Source of the DNA: Leucogyrophana mollusca
Lineage: Eukaryota > Basidiomycota > Agaricomycetes > Boletales
NCBI GenBank assembly: GCA_021014945.1
Contig: MU266364.1
Span: 101,069 to 165,068, forward strand
Length of the DNA: 64,000 bases
Direction: 5' to 3'
Shown piece after piece: positions 23,638 through 36,056 of the stretch; the first letter of the stretch is position 1, and every line of letters begins with the position of its first letter. Under the pieces are notes generated by a model. The model worked only from the letters and a program-made list of their open reading frames with translations. It did not search any database and was not told the DNA's origin. A program made the position numbers and the translations under genes.

Positions 23638-26579
23638 ATGCTCAATCTCAACTCCAAGTCTCGCGACGCAATGCGTTCGCTGCAGCGGCTGGCCGCAGGA
23701 ATGGCCACTGCTGCACCAAGAATCGGGGACACTAAGGTTCCCATGTCGCTCCTTGAGAAGGGCGCGTACATCAACTATCAGCGCATCGAAGATAACCTCA
23801 CTATCGTCCGCGAAAGGTAAGCGCGAGTGGAGTGTTTGCGAGACATGGTTTGACCTTTGCGTCGTCGTTAGACTGCGCCGTCCGTTGACGCTGTCTGAAA
23901 AGATTGTGTATGGACATCTTGACGACCCTCACAACCAGGACCTCGTTCGGGGCACCAGCTACTTGAAGCTTCGACCTGACGTGCGTGCCCAACATTCCTT
24001 CATCCTGGCCGTATTTTGATGTTGTCTCCAGCGAGTTGCCTGTCAAGATGCGACAGCCCAGGTGCGCTCAATTGCGACGTCACAATACCAGTAAAGCTGA
24101 CGTAATGTAGATGGCGCTCCTGCAATTTATGTCTGCCGGCATGGACACAGCGGCTGTTCCAACTACCGTCCACTGTGACCACTTGATTGAGGCCCAAATT
24201 GGTGGTGTGAAAGATTTGGCTCGCGCAATTGACATCAACAAGGAAGTTTACGACTTCTTGGCTACTGCTACTGCCAAAGTATGGTTTCAGTATCATGCAA
24301 GTTGCTGGTTTGCTAACAAAACACTAGTACGGTCTTGGATTCTGGAAACCCGGTTCAGGTATCATTCACCAAATCATCCTGGAGAACTATGCATTCCCAG
24401 GTGGTCTCATGATTGGTACCGACTCGCACACTCCCAACGCGGGTGGTTTGGGTATGGTTGCTTGTGGTGTCGGAGGTGCTGATGCCGTCGATGTCATGGC
24501 TGGAATTCCTTGGGAACTGAAGTGCCCCAAGGTCATCGGCGTTAACCTCACTGGCAAAATTAGCGGCTGGACCACTCCTAAGGGTGCGTAAGACCACCGC
24601 AGATCGGTTTTATGCTGAGCTTACATTGCTTTCTAGATGTTATCTTGAAGGTGGCGGGTATCCTTACTGTCAAGGGTGGAACAGGCGCAATCGTTGAGTA
24701 CAAGGGCTCTGGTGTGGAATCACTCTCTTGCACTGGTATGGCTACCATCTGCAACATGGGTGCTGAAATTGGTGCCACGACTTCGCTCTTCCCCTTCAAC
24801 CGTCGCATGGTGGACTATCTCGACGCTACCAAGCGATCTGAGATTGGCAAGTACGCCCAGCGGTTCGCCCACAACCTCCAGGCAGATGAGGGTGCCGAGT
24901 ACGACCAGGTCATCGACATTGTAAGTACCTTTCGACATTTTCTTTTCTTCTGGTACTAATATACTGCCTCGAAGAACCTCTCTGAGCTCGAGCCCCACAT
25001 CAACGGTCCTTTCACACCCGATCTTGCCACCCCCATCTCTAAGTTCGCCGAGGAGGTCAAGAAGAACAACTGGCCCCAAGAACTCAAGGTCGCTCTCATC
25101 GGTTCCTGCACCAACTCTTCTTACGAGGACATGTCCCGCTCTGCATCGATTGCTAAGGAAGCCGCCGACCACGGACTTGAGGTCAAGAGCAAGTTCACGA
25201 TCACTCCCGGTTCTGAGCAGGTCCGTGCTACCATCGAGCGGGATGGTCAGATCGGCGCCTTCGAGGGTGTTGGTGGACTCGTTCTCGCTAACGCTTGCGG
25301 ACCCTGCATTGGTCAATGGGACAGACAAGACGTCAAGAAGGGCGAAGCTAACTCTAGTAAGTCGTGTTCGACGCATCCTCGATGAGGTTTGCGACTAATC
25401 GCGTCGACCCATAGTCATCACCTCTTACAACCGTAACTTCACCGGCCGTAACGATGCCAACCCTGCCACCCACGCTTTCGTTGCCTCTCCCGATATCGTG
25501 ACCGCCTTTGCATTCGCTGGTGACCTCACCTTCAACCCTCTCACGGACACTCTCATTGGCTCTGACGGCAAGCCCTTCAAGTTCACCGACCCCTCTGGCA
25601 ACGAACTTCCTCCTCGTGGTTACGACCCCGGCCAAAACACCTTCCAGGCTCCTCCTTCAGACCGTGCCACCGTCTCTGTTGCCATTGACCCCAAGAGCGA
25701 TCGTTTGCAGCTGCTTCACCCCTTCCAACCCTGGGACGGCAAGACCCCTACCGACCTCCCAGTCCTGATCAAGGTCAAGGGCAAGTGCAGTAAGTAATCT
25801 TAATTCCTGTTGCCCGGAAATCGTGTTCATTCGTGCTGCTACACAGCTACCGACCACATCAGTGCCGGTGGACCCTGGCTTAAATACCGTGGACATCTCG
25901 AGAACATTTCCCGTGCGTATTTTTGGCTTTAGTTGTTTGACACTCCCTAATCCGTCTCGTTCATAGAGAACTGCTTGATCGGCGCCATCAACTCCGAGAA
26001 CGGCGAGGCCAACAAGATCAAGAACCAATTCACTGGTGAATACGGTGCCGTTCCTCAGACCGCTGCCTACTACCGCGAGAAGGGCGTCAAGTGGGTCGTC
26101 ATCGGTGACCACAACTATGGTGAAGGTTCCTCCCGTGAGCACGCCGCTCTCGAGCCCCGCTTCCTCGGCGGTCTTGCCATCATCGTCCGCTCGTTCGCGC
26201 GTATCCACGAGACGAACTTGAAGAAGCAGGGTATGCTTGCTTTGACGTTCGCCAATCCCGAGGACTACGATAAGATCCAACCTAACGACAAGGTTGACAT
26301 TTTGGGCTTGGAATCGTTTGCGCCTGGCAAGAACTTGACGCTTGTAGCTAAGCACGAGGATGGTAGCAAGGATGTAAGCCCTGTGCGTGATGTGGTTTTG
26401 AGTGGCACTGACTGGTTGCTTGTAGGAAATTTCTCTTGCTCACTCCTTCAACGAAGGACAAATCGAGTGGTTCAAGGCCGGTTCTGCACTTAACTTGGTA
26501 CGTCCTAGCCCACGATCACTGTTACGTACAAAGTGCTTATAATCTTTCAACGTAGATGGCAGCCAAGGCCAAGCAGTAA
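23638..26579 (+). CDS. ACO1: Aconitate hydratase, mitochondrial
   Basis: [4Fe-4S] enzyme of the TCA cycle that interconverts citrate and isocitrate. ATG at 23638 opens a basic, Ser-rich presequence ([19 protein letters not shown]) for mitochondrial import. The spliced protein follows the fungal mitochondrial family throughout: [19 protein letters not shown], the signature [13 protein letters not shown], the cluster cysteines in [13 protein letters not shown] and [13 protein letters not shown], then [29 protein letters not shown] with its substrate-binding Arg and Ser, and [15 protein letters not shown]. It ends NLMAAKAKQ, TAA at 26577-26579. About 780 residues with short introns and codon use biased to C/T third positions, as in highly expressed fungal genes. 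It appears fully functional. Confidence 0.96.
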
Positions 26580-27066
26580 ATCAGCTGCAGTCAGCACTTA
26601 GAGTTATACAGATTCGTTCAGAGCGCCATCGCGCCTCTTTCCGACCGACGATCGTTTTCTCTGTTATTTTCTCTACCACATCTGTACAGCCTGCTATTTT
26701 GATCACGTCTCCTGGCCTATTTGTCTATAGCACCTATGTAATGACCTTCGGATGACAACAAATCAAAAGTATTCTGAATTGCATCGTGGTGATCATACAG
26801 TGCTGGAATGATGGTATACGTTGAGTACAGTGTTCCTCAATGCAATTCGTCCTAAATGAAGTTGGTCCCTGTATTCGTAACAGTGTATTACACTTGGCCG
26901 TCGTCACGATCATGGTCTTGTGGTACTGAGTACGAGAAAGAGGAGGTATCATTGTGAGCAGTGTGCCAGGATTCGGCGGTAGACTTGCGGTTGTTATTCA
27001 TCATCGTGGTGCCCTGTTAGACAGACATAAGCTCGCGCTACCAGGGGGAACACCATCCCCTGGATT
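26580..27066. other. Convergent 3' region
   Basis: The aconitase stop and the stop of the minus-strand DUF6534 gene face each other across 487 bases. The left half is T-rich, as in fungal 3' UTRs. No further gene was seen. Confidence 0.4.
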
Positions 27067-28904
27067 CTATTCACGCACGCTGTGATCGGACTGTTCCGTG
27101 GTCCAAGATAGCCGAGGGCGGGCGAATTGGACTGAGAGCGAGGGAAGTTCAATGTTGGTGCTCGCGGGCCCATCAAACGACCTTGCGCTGGCATGTCTGA
27201 CGTTGAGCCTTTGATGCAGGTGTTATCAGAAGAGTTATTTGGTCAGTCCTGATGTTCTGACTTTCAGGTGATGGCCGGAAGGAAACTCACGATGTCAACA
27301 AGGAGTTGGCGTACACTTTTCCCAAGGTATGTCAATCACAGTCGAATCAAGGGAGGGAGTGCGTACGTTGTGTTTGAACTAGGATCACGCCCATGAATGC
27401 CAGACCGTTTGGCTGCAGGAGAGTCTACAGCGGGACATAAGGAACGTTTGTCGATAGACATGTTGCAAATGTACGAACGACGATCAATGCTGCAACATCT
27501 ACCAAACTGCGTGAACCAGTTAAAGCACCATCCGCGTGTTACGACCGATGAGGGGACCATACTCACGATGTCAATGCGCCGGTGGCCATCGTGTACAAGA
27601 GAAGTCTATTAATCAAACGGTCCGTTCTGAGGAGCCCGCCGTCAGGACGCCATCACCGGAAGGGAGAATGAGGGAGAACAAACCGGTATATGCCGATACG
27701 ACTTTGGCGCAGGTAATATATAAAAACAGTTGCCGAGAACGTGTCTCCGACGATGAACAGGATGTTTCCGACGAGGATGATCGTCTGAGGGACAGTGTTA
27801 CTATACTGACTTTGTGTTTTGAGAGATCGCTTGCCTTTGTTTCCTCTCGGTAGACAAACCAGGATTTGGCGAGGACACTGGAGCCGAAAATTAGTTGATG
27901 GAGAAGATACGTACGGGAAAGCATTCGAACCACCAAATGCAAGGCACAATGCTAAGGCCTAACGGGCACGTTAGAAAGGGGGGGAGAAACGGCTAATAGC
28001 TTTCCGTACCGGTTCGTGCAAACGCAATGGCACACTGGTTAAGATCAGCGTTGGACAGTGATGCGGGTGCCTGAGATTACCATGAAGACGAGCACAGGTC
28101 GCCTTTTGAAGACTACCGAGAGTTAGGGGAGACTTTAGTGATCTTCATCGGAACAGATCTTACATGTCCAGATTCGCCACGAGAAGTATCTATGACGCAG
28201 GTCAGCCTCATTCCTCGATGACGGAGAAGTAGCTTACAAGTAGACAATGAAGTCGATAAGGAGCTTGAAGCAGCCACCCATTCAGCGTGATCGTATGGAG
28301 AAGTATGGCTCGCTTACCCCAATTATGAATATGACCTGCCAGTGAGATTATCAGTCTTGGTGGACATTGACGTGACTTAAAAAGCCTGAGGACTCACAGC
28401 TATGTCCCTTCGAAAGCGATAGCTATGAGCAGTTATCCGTGATACTATATATGATCCCATACCAAGTCGCAGATGATAAGATCGACGGATCACCGTAATT
28501 TGCAACAAGATAATAATCCATGGTTTTCATCAGCATGCCTGCGTGCACGGTCTCCAATAACCTGCAGCAAGAAGTCAACAGGCGCTCAGCAAGTTCATTG
28601 AGTAGAAGAACCATAGCACAGCAACCTGCCGAGAGTGAGCGTTCAAATGGAGGCAAAAACGTGGCAACAGCTGAACTACGCACTGTTCTCCTGAGGCTTG
28701 GTCGGTCATCTTGATAGTTGTGGAAGTAGAAGAATATCTGCATGCATGTGACGCCGTAAAGCCTGTCGTGTGTGGGACGTGATTTGCAAAATGGGCGCTT
28801 CGCACAGGGTACAATACTATTGAGCACACTCACAGCAGACCAATGAGCGTCCCGATCAGAGGGCCACGCATGAGAGTCACAGCCAGTGCAGAGCTCGACG
28901 ACAT
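27067..28904 (-). CDS. DUF6534 seven-helix membrane protein (copy 1)
   Basis: Multi-pass membrane protein of the DUF6534 family, common in Agaricomycetes and of unknown function. ATG at 28904 (MSSSSALAVTLMRGPLIGTL) gives helix 1. After an intron come LYGVTCMQIFFYFHNYQDDR (helix 2), VHAGMLMKTMDYYLVANYGDP (helix 3 and the conserved YYL-NYG-P), YFSWRIW, GNILFIVGDTFSATVFIYYL with RQSR, LINRLLLYTMATGALTS, and LGKVYANSLLTS joined by a phase-2 intron to LNVRHASARSF. The polar cytosolic tail ends SDHSVRE, TAG at 27067-27069. All family landmarks are present and separated by clean short introns, so the gene looks intact. It is transcribed toward aconitase. Two further copies lie at 40.6 and 50.1 kb. 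Confidence 0.82.
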
Positions 28905-31900
28905 GACTGAAGGTGAAAGAGCGCAGGATCAAACGCGGTGCGGCGGCCCAACATCGCCATAGAGGATCCGGTTCGGGAGCGTCATGTCTTTAATTTTGTA
29001 GCTTATCTCCACGACACCACGAGGACATCGGAACGCAATCAGTGCGAGATGGAACTGGCGTGGGTGGAGTCATCAAACCAACACTCAGCGCTCAGGTTGC
29101 GCCTTGAATAGATTCTAGAAGGTGAACCTATAAGTACATACCATATCAGTGCTGCACAAACCATTCTCGTACCATTCTTACCGTGGCCCAAAGAGAGCGG
29201 TTGGCGGCCATCATCGGTCGGTCGGTATGTGCCGGTATGACAGAAGGAACGTGCTTTGGCCTCAGTTTAGTCTTGGTATTATTTATGTATAATTGTACAC
29301 GGGGTTCAGGTACTAGGTGCCATACTAGTTGATACGATTTTTCGCTTGTCACTGAGTCCTTGCCAGTCCTCACCAGCAAACATCAAATGCTGGACCTCGA
29401 GGGCACCTGGAAGTTGCTTACATCCGATCGCCATCGGGTCGGAAAGCTGCCCGATCCTGCGTCAATGCGTCTGTTGGCGCTTGCAAGTTGTAGGCATGGG
29501 TTACGGGTATCTGTCTCACTGGCGCTTGTGATCCAGTACTTGAAGCTTAAAGACTAGCCTGGGCGCATCTCCAAGGTGACTGTATATCTGCACGGATGCA
29601 AAGCGAACCAACTGCCTTCTCAAGTGTAAATGGTAAGTAACGAACTTTCGATGGCATTGACTCGGAGCAGGATCCTTATGTTGCCAACGAATATTCTACC
29701 CTTAATCGCAACGAATTCGGGAGCATGGCATCTACGTCAGTCATGGCGGCGTGACCATCGCTGTTGTGGACTTCGTCTTGTTTCTTTTGCGTCTGGTCCC
29801 TTGGCAGCCGACTCGGAGGAGTAGCACGTGAAACGCAACCTGTGGCGTTTATGCTTCAATTGCCGTCTCGTCTACAGTCATGGACACGTGACTGAAACAG
29901 TATCGGTCACTGCAACACTTGAGCACCACACTCCATTGCTCACCTCTATAGGCACAGTTTTTCTCTTATATCACCCGGGACCACCGGCAATTGTTATTTG
30001 TGAAATTTTAAGGAATCTGCGGCAGCAGAAAATTAGAAAAAGTGAAGGGTTTGCAGACATGAAGCACTTTTTGAAATATTTGACCACCTTTTATGAACTA
30101 TTTAGCCATGGAAAAGACTCCAAGCAATTATGTATGGGTTCATGCAGACACGGCGCGGTCAAAGCATACCTAGCATATGTATCTTGAATACATACAGCTG
30201 TGGCCGCTGTGAAATCATCGAATGCACCAGCAGTTTACCTCTAGATAAGCCTAAACTGATAAGATAAATGTTAACCCTACAATAGGTTTTGGGCACTGTT
30301 TCACACGATGGTAAGCCCTCACAAACCACCTCCCGAATGTTTTTGCTGCTATGCATCAACAACCGCATATTTTCCCCAAACAATTGTGTCCCAGAACTCT
30401 GGGATGTCTGTGGTCATAGTGCCGTTGAATTTGATCTCTAATTCTAGGTAGTCGTGGAGAAATCAGCCAATCTTCATTTTTGTGTTTCACTCGGCTGTCC
30501 ATAACTGTATCATTTCATCCATGCACCAGTCAAGCTCACTCACGTGTTTATCATGTTCGTCGAAAGTTCCAAACGCGATATAAATCTGTGCGTGAGATGT
30601 ATTCCTGTATGGCGGGGAAACAGGTCAACTCTCACCGCTTTACAGAAAGGTCTACAGAATAGTGGGCCTGGAACTGGCAGATTCCGACCTGAAGGTCACA
30701 TTCGAGCTGGTGGAGGAAATTCCGGTGTTGCCTGGAGCCACTATGATAGACTCGATACCCCAGGCGCGGCTGTTTACGTATGAAGAGGACTATCCTAACA
30801 ATACGTGGATTATGGACATCTGGACCTATCGGCTGTTCAAGCTTGCCTTTCCAGACTCAACGACACGTTATGGTACCCCCGGATATTCTTGTCCGCGATG
30901 CACGCCATCACCCTCCATTCGATAGCACCGGGCAGTTGGTATGTCATTGATCATTGTCATAGCTTATCCATTGTCCACGTACTGCCGTGCCTGATGCCGA
31001 AGTGGAAATCCTGCACGTATTGCACTGATCGCCATGGTTCTACGGAAATTACGTCAAAAAAGTCTGGAACACCTAGTGAGTACGATTTTGGTGCGGCCGG
31101 AGCGAGTTGCACCACATTATTTACGCACCTACTAAACCAGTACTCTGGGCGCCACGCTCGTCTTACACTAACAACGCCTCACCCCTTATCCTCGTTGGAA
31201 AACCCCGCCTAAATCCCCCTCGACGCCCGGCCAATTGGAAGCTTGATGGGATGTGAAGTACGAATAAACTATAAACTGTGATTAATGGCTTGGACGTTGG
31301 ACGTGACGACTATATGAAACGCGAGGTATTGACAAATCAAACACGAACTGAAGTTGGCAGATTCCAGCTAGAGCGTGGATGTTGATGCATGATGCACAGG
31401 GGCAATGCAGGGAGTCTGAAGAGAACTTGAAAATGCCTGCACTGCCGTTCCAACTGATGACAGATCCGTGTCTCAGTGGGTGACATATTCTACAGGCAGA
31501 CCTTCACCGCGTCAGTTCTTCCGAGCTCTGCTGACATCTTCTGGCAGGTACTCGACACCCTCGACGAGACCACCCAGGACGACTTATTTTTCCACTTACA
31601 TTAAAGCCAACAAGATCGCCACAGGCTCGTGAGTCACTTGATTTTATCCTGCTACAACCATGGCTCCGGAAGAGATTAAGAGGCCCAACGGGAGAACTCG
31701 AATGGTACAGGGCCATGGGTACACAATGTCGAAAGTCGTCTCCATGGACCCCTCGTCAACCATCGCAACAGCCACACACTACAGCGCTATCTTAAAGAAA
31801 GGGATCCAGTGTCAGTGAAATAGGCTTTATACGTGAATATATGGTGATTATCGTATATCGGTAGGACTCCAGTGCAGCCAGGAAGTCAGCATATGTGTAT

Positions 31901-31950
31901 GAGACGATTGCCGCCCCCTACGTTGCTTTACCTTCCTACCTGGAGATCGG
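28905..31950. other. 3-kb stretch without a supported gene
   Basis: I find no intact gene here. Bases 30520-30760 (+) are a diverged copy of 44780-45000, sharing CTACAGAATAGTGGGC and a reading of the type YRIVGLELADSDLKVTFELV. The shared stretch keeps coding-like character but lacks a recognised domain and a clear start, so it may be a gene relic or part of a short gene convergent with the GTPase gene to its right. Confidence 0.4.
30520..30930 (+). pseudogene. Unrecognised gene fragment, also seen at 44.8 kb
   Basis: The frame from about 30640 reads VYRIVGLELADSDLKVTFEL and continues openly to 30925. Upstream bases 30520-30640 align with 44780-44915 and the core with 44916-45000. Both copies lie in the same position relative to a dynamin-like GTPase 3' end and point toward it. 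No domain is recognised. It could be a real short gene; I call it a fragment because no start or complete frame is visible. Confidence 0.35.
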
Positions 31951-34900
31951 TCAATGGGTGAACACATCGTGGGATGACACCTGAAGCTGCCGTAAAGCTG
32001 CCTCAGCTGCCAGGAGATTGAGAAGAATAGTGGTGCAAGAATCTGCAACTGCTAGTTGTGATGTCCGTTGCTGTTCCTCCAATTCCTCCTTCTGCTCTTG
32101 CTCTCGTCGGAAGCGCATCTCCTCCGCTTCTAGAGCATCGATGACTGCTGCACGAGCGGCTAGGGAGCTCTTGAATATTACTGCTTCGAGGGTGGTCGAC
32201 CCTTCTGCTTCCAATCCGCCCAGATACGGTTTAATTATAGAGTCTTGAAGCTTTTGCGTAAGGGCACTCTGATTTATGACATATGATTTCGACTGAGGTG
32301 TTGGTCAGTGTTGCGCGATACACCATTACTAATCGCCAATGCAGTACCTCGATCATGAAGGGCCAAATCACAGACCCCAATAGCCACGGAATTGTAGCAA
32401 TTGCGGCGATAGGCGCGCGCAGCATGAATCCCAGCTCGTCAACGTCGGTTTGTCGGCTTTGGGCGTCGATTAGTGCGTCAGAGAGGTCTGACTCTTTCGA
32501 CTTGGTCCTGGTCACGTCAAACACAGCCGAGCGAGGAGACTCGACAGTGGTGGTTGATGTACGCAGGAGCGGCGCGGCGATAACTTTCTCGATTGCACGA
32601 TATGCAGTCGAGGCATTGTGACGAGTGGAGATAGTTTGTACGACCGGATTCCTGACATTCGGGAGTAAAAGCGATTTCGTATCGTGGCCGTAGTCGGCGA
32701 GTCGGTGAATTATATCTCCTATGACTTGATTCTGCGAAAGATCATCTGCCAAACCCCGGACCACTGCATTGAGAGTTTCTATGCGCTCAGCTCGTGAACG
32801 GTCGGCCAATTCGCGCACGAACTTGACATAATCGCGTTTGATGCGTAACAGCGATGCATTCATGGCCTCCTGAACTGATCGGAGAAACAGCTCGACGTGA
32901 GATTTGTGGTGGAAAGTAAGCTCATCAAGATTCTCAAGGCGGAAAAACTTATGAACGACGATATGGGGGCATATAGAACATTAACGCACCTTGATTCTAT
33001 GTTGCCGAACCTTGTCCGAGGCGCTCAAAACGGCCTGAGTAGCGGCTTCAAGGCCCCTTGCTTCAAGGACTCGGAAAGCTTTTGCGAGTTTGCTGGAGTA
33101 TGACTGCAGAAGGCGATTCTCTTCCCTCCCCCAGCTCCAGAGTAATTCTGCGACGTCTGCCTCAAGTTCCCTAAACGCGTGACGTGCAATATCGAATGCT
33201 TCCGGTGACCTCCTCATTCCAGATAGCAGGCGCCTTCCCAAAGCAATTTTAGTCACCAACAACAGCCCAAGAAGGGTTGTACGTACTGCAGATCCATAAT
33301 AACTCGTCCAATCTTCCTACGCAACTGCTCGCCTTCGACTACCAAGATCTGGGCGTGTTCTCTGACAATGATGTCTGTGGTGAGATGAGTGATAACTGGT
33401 TCCAGTCTGCTTTCCGTCAAACGGCTCGTGACTGCCTTGCACCAGTCGGTAGGGTGAAGTAGTTTGAACTTTTCTTTGGGATTTCCAACGCCAAGAATTT
33501 TCTCTGCGCACTTCAAGTGGATCAGGGCTAAAGGAAACTCGGTGAGTGGAAAGCACGAACGTCATAAGTGACACGGCCTTCGACCCAGATGTCCTCGAAA
33601 TTAGGCTTTGAGTCGATTGACTGACGGAGAAGCGCGCGGGCACTAATCCCTAGGCGTGACGAACAACAGAGAACGCGATGGGCAGCATCGTCACTCTTTG
33701 GCCAGAAAACCTTTGCGATACTTGCTACCTGGTTGCTGAGGCGATCTTTGGCAACCTGGGAACAAGGCGAAATCAAAACCCAGTACAGCAGGGATAAGAC
33801 ATATGATCACCTGATCAAGGTGAGTGCAGATGACTAGCCCAGGCGAGCGACCGAGCCCAGTCTTAATGATATCAGGGAGCTGTTGCCTCCAATCGTCTTT
33901 GGCAGCCTCTTTTAGAGACACAATGGGGACCACAGTATTGGCTTCCTTAGCCACTCGCCTCACCAGATCTTCGAATGTGTGAAACTGTAGTTAGGCTCAA
34001 CTTTATGGGCAGTACGCTAAGACAAAAAAACCAGTTACATCACCGAAGGATGACTCCCCAACTCCCTGTCATAGGCTCCCAATGAGATGCACTTGTAGAA
34101 AACATAGTATGGGGGAGACTGCGCACTGGGAGGTCAATGAACTGTTACATGCGAAGTCATTCAGTCTATTTTGATCAGCAGGGGAAGTTAAAGCACATAC
34201 CTCAAAGGTTGCGGTCAGGCTCTTATCCTTCAAAGCTTCGAATTCGACCTTCAGAAGTGGCCAAGTCGCTTTATCCGTCCTGGGGAGCGGCACGTTCAAT
34301 CTGTGGCATAGACGGATTACATCGTTGACTTGAGCCAGCTGAAGTATCTATGAGCGTGACTCTCAGTTAATATGGTGTGGAAGGGATCGCTCGCCAAGTC
34401 AGATACGCCATCCTCGCCGCATGCCTTACCAGGAATCTCGTAGTCATCTTGTTCGAACCTGAGAAGGTTGGCTTTGGTTGTCGGGTGCAGATCAATCCAA
34501 TTGGTATAGATCTCTCTCAAGCGAGCCTGCTCCTGCGTGTGAGCCTCATTCAAAGTCACATTGACGTTTCCCATATCACATTCGTCGTCGTCGCTATGAT
34601 CCCCGTCCAGAACGCCTGCGAATGGGTCTACATCTGGGGGCAACATGAAGTTCGCCATCATGGAACCGTACTTGTGGGTTTTAAGAACGCCGATAGCACC
34701 CTGGAAGTATGAGGCGTCGATTTCTAGTGATGCAGTTGGGTGTCCATTGACATGCTGTAATCGACAAGGCCAAGCGGTGGACGGTAATTCTGGGGGCGGC
34801 GATTAGTAGAGATGATGTGGACGAGGTGTTGTACCCCACCATCCGATGGGAGAATGCTGGCTCCTATGAGCGCATTGATAAATAGTGACTTCCTGGATCA

Positions 34901-35828
34901 TGGACATGAATTGTTGCCCGTGAAAAATTCCCAAAAAATCTAGCGCTCACCCAGCCTTGACCATCCCACAGAAAGCTACTGTAAATCTAGGGCTTGCCTG
35001 CCGAGCTGCCTCCTTTTCGGCCGCTGCTCGGATTTCTAGCATTAACATCTCGGTATCCGGAAGAGCGCCATCGATAGTTGAGACCTCTTCCTCGATGAGT
35101 TTGTCGATGTTCTGGAGCAGTTCCAGCTGTGTACTCCCCACGTTGCTGGCCGCACTATCTCCAATGCGATATTCTGCCCAGAGTTTGCCCAACCCTTTCA
35201 TGGTCATGGAGTAGCGGTCAAGCCAAGCTTGATCATAGCGCAACGTGGTAACCTCCGAGTGATGTTTATTCACATCAGGATAAAGCTTCTCAGCGGACAC
35301 GCTGAAAGGTCGACGGAAGAAGTCTGTCTTAATTGCAACGTCAGCTTCGAGTAACCTGCACCATTTCACGATGACATCGCTGGCTCCGACCATGGCCTGG
35401 AGGCCGCTTGCTTCATCCGAGAAATAGTCTGGCATGGACTGGGAGGATTCCCTTCCCTGCAGGACCTTAGGAGCAGGGGAGCTCAGCAATGGCAAGTAAA
35501 ACCGGAGGGATTTCTTGATTGCCTGGAAAAGTGTATTCGCATGTTCGACCGCCGACTGAAGTTCTTCCAAAGTTGATTCACTCGCAGCAATGTTGGTAAG
35601 ATCAAATGATTTCGGAATTGAGTCGCCTGAGCCGAGTGAATACAGCCCTTGCGTCGCTCGCGCCAAATGAGTCGAGAAAGTGTGGAGAGCGACGTTAACA
35701 TCCGATACCCCATCGTTTAAGCCCGTTCGGAAGGGTTGATCGCGAGATAAGGACCTTATGACGGATATAGCGTCCTCATTGAGTTTCTCCAGAGACGCGA
35801 TAACGAGGACTCTATCGAGCCAGTGCAT
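31951..35828 (-). CDS. Dynamin-like large GTPase, left member of pair
   Basis: Membrane-remodelling-type large GTPase, about 1,090 residues. ATG at 35828; exon 1 (34951-35828) encodes about 290 mostly helical residues and stops inside the P-loop FCGMVKAG, completed by the next exon as KSLFINALIGASILPSDG. Then come the switch-I-like LPSTAWPC, G3 FIDLP-GVGE split by an intron, FHTFEDLVRRVAKEANTVV, DDWRQQLPDIIKTGLG and G4 CTHLDQV. A helical middle/effector region follows (RSVQEAMNASLLRIKRDYVK...), then a hydrophobic paddle-like segment LGFMLRAPIAAIATIPWLLG and SVIWPFM (about 32370-32440). A C-terminal Glu/Gln-rich coiled coil ends SSHDVFTH at 31951. All nucleotide-binding motifs are intact; G4 is THLD rather than (N/T)KxD. 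It pairs head to head with the homologue at 36057. Confidence 0.85.
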
Positions 35829-36056
35829 GATAGTTAGTCGAGGGGAGTGCTATCGAGAAAAACCTCGAGTCGCTTCCTGAAGCTGATGGGCTGCTGAGGC
35901 ACAGCGGATTTAGCGATCCCTGAAATAGCGCCTAAACCACGGAGACTGTTGGTTGTGGCTATCCATGCGTATCCTATGCTGTAAGAAGGCATTCAGTGCC
36001 CCAGTAACCAAAATCCCTTCTTATCTTGCACGTTCCGACCACCACCAACTGTTGTG
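35829..36056. promoter_or_regulatory. Shared promoter of the two dynamin-like genes
   Basis: Only 228 bases separate the ATG of the left GTPase (-) from the ATG of the right GTPase (+). Both promoters and 5' UTRs must lie here, which suggests co-regulated expression. I recognise no specific binding site. Confidence 0.55.

Noticed and set aside
24720..26355. Long minus-strand open frames (218 and 232 codons) opposite aconitase
   Set aside because: They are antisense shadows of a highly codon-biased gene; the sense protein is clearly aconitase and the antisense readings have no family likeness.
33500..34020. Frameshifts in the left GTPase near G3 and G4
   Set aside because: The frame changes are explained by introns with proper donor and acceptor sites at positions shared with the right GTPase.
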